Positions 63,610-64,000 of a stretch of DNA of 64,000 nucleotides are shown piece by piece (position 1 is the stretch's first letter; each line of letters starts with the position of its first letter). A model generated the notes under the pieces. It did not search any database. It saw nothing but the letters and a program-made list of their open reading frames with translations, and was not told where the DNA came from. Location: assembly GCF_000282035.1 (NCBI RefSeq), contig NZ_AKKA01000082.1, forward strand, positions 26,000-89,999, written 5' to 3'. Origin of the DNA: Rhizobium sp. CF122 (GTDB lineage Bacteria > Pseudomonadota > Alphaproteobacteria > Rhizobiales > Rhizobiaceae). Position numbers and translations under genes: made by a program.

Positions 63610-63889
63610 ATGAAAATCAAGGGCCTAGTAACTGCAACCGTGTTTGCACCTTCATCGGTTTCCGCAGTCTACGCGGCGGACAATGAGTCCATCACGGACC
63701 AGAGCGGCTGGGGCAACAGCGCCGGCACATTCCAGAACGGCTTCCGTAACTTCAGCGTACACCGGGCAGCGCGGTGTACGGAACAGCTCGACGACCGTCC
63801 AAAGCGGCAAATACAATGAATCCGGCACAGCCCAGTTCGGCCGCGGCAACGATTCGCTTACCGTACAACAGGGCAAGGGCAACGATGCA
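63610..63889 (+). pseudogene. Curlin-repeat (CsgA/CsgB-like) gene, frameshifted and truncated
   Basis: From ATG 63610 a signal peptide (MKIKGLVTATVFA to AVYAAD) is followed by curlin-type repeats (ITDQSGWGNSAGTFQNGFRN). Near 63755-63763 the frame shifts, and the repeats go on in the next frame (GQRGVRNSSTTVQSGKYNESG, then AQFGRGNDSLTVQQGKGND). The Q-G-N spacing is that of amyloid curlin repeats. After 63889 the pattern stops abruptly at sequence resembling an insertion-sequence end. A single-base sequencing error could explain the shift but not the lost end. Confidence 0.7.
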
Positions 63890-63892
63890 ACC

Positions 63893-64000
63893 TGCACAAG
63901 GAAGTACCGCCTCCCGCTGGCCGCTGGCCAATTTCGGGGGCACCTCAAAATGGGCCAATTTTGACGGATCACGGATCCGCGGCAAGCGAAGTGGAGAAAC
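63893..64000. mobile_element. Possible IS21-like insertion sequence end (partial)
   Basis: Two copies of GGCCAATTT (63926-63934 and 63953-63962) lie 27 bp apart, in the style of the repeated terminal sites of IS21-family elements. The sequence begins where the curlin repeats break off. The element would continue past the window, so no transposase can be checked. Confidence 0.35.

Overview
The window reads as chromosome of a Rhizobiaceae alphaproteobacterium (Rhizobium/Ensifer type). Reasons: the gene order rimP-nusA-ylxR-infB-rbfA-truB, an SRP RNA gene directly upstream of dnaX, a CycM-type membrane cytochrome c, a DUF992 protein, a two-palindrome intergenic repeat of the RIME kind, promoters close to CTTGAC-N17-CTATAT, and a hydroxyproline locus laid out like the hyp genes of Sinorhizobium meliloti. 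The DNA is GC-rich and densely coded, with many 4 to 8 bp overlaps between genes. I see no tRNA, rRNA, CRISPR array or complete insertion sequence.

Region 1 (1-8.3 kb) is the translation/transcription operon, all on the minus strand. It starts at a consensus promoter with an intrinsic terminator inside the rimP leader, which suggests attenuation. A secreted alpha/beta hydrolase lies downstream. Region 2 (8.4-24 kb) is housekeeping and small-metabolism genes: MFS exporter, lytic transglycosylase, recR, MOSC protein, Lrp regulator, LysE exporter, ybaB-dnaX with ffs, HIT-nudC, a WYL regulator with a clear operator and a VOC protein, pheA-kdsB, cycM and an AEC permease. Region 3 (24-37.4 kb) has a cold-shock protein, small unknown proteins, adenosine kinase, a 2-hydroxyacid dehydrogenase, moeB-recF, a decayed nitrilase gene, a group III truncated globin, a cupin-type XRE regulator with a GNAT enzyme, and lepA behind a promoter that predicts a leaderless mRNA.

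Region 4 (37.4-43.4 kb) is a compact sugar cluster. It holds glucose-1-phosphate cytidylyltransferase, CDP-glucose 4,6-dehydratase, a TylC3/NovU-type C-methyltransferase, an RmlC-like epimerase, an SDR reductase, a CmcI-type O-methyltransferase and a hexapeptide acetyltransferase. Together these could make an acylated, O-methylated, CDP-linked 3-C-methyl-6-deoxyhexose, a vinelose-like sugar. Region 5 (43.9-49.4 kb) is an oppABCDF peptide importer.

Region 6 (49.4-61.2 kb) is a hydroxyproline-type catabolic locus. It has a GntR/FCD regulator, a DHDPS-family deaminase, an alpha-ketoglutarate semialdehyde dehydrogenase, a pyrroline-2-carboxylate reductase-like enzyme, a polar amino acid ABC importer, a D-amino acid dehydrogenase, a fused aconitase X and a proline-racemase-family protein. 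In the last, both catalytic cysteines are replaced, by Ser and Thr. A palindrome built on TTTTGTCGACAAAA lies in front of the regulator and two of its likely target units. Region 7 (61.4-64 kb) is a membrane diguanylate cyclase followed by a frameshifted curlin-repeat gene, apparently cut by the end of an IS21-like element.
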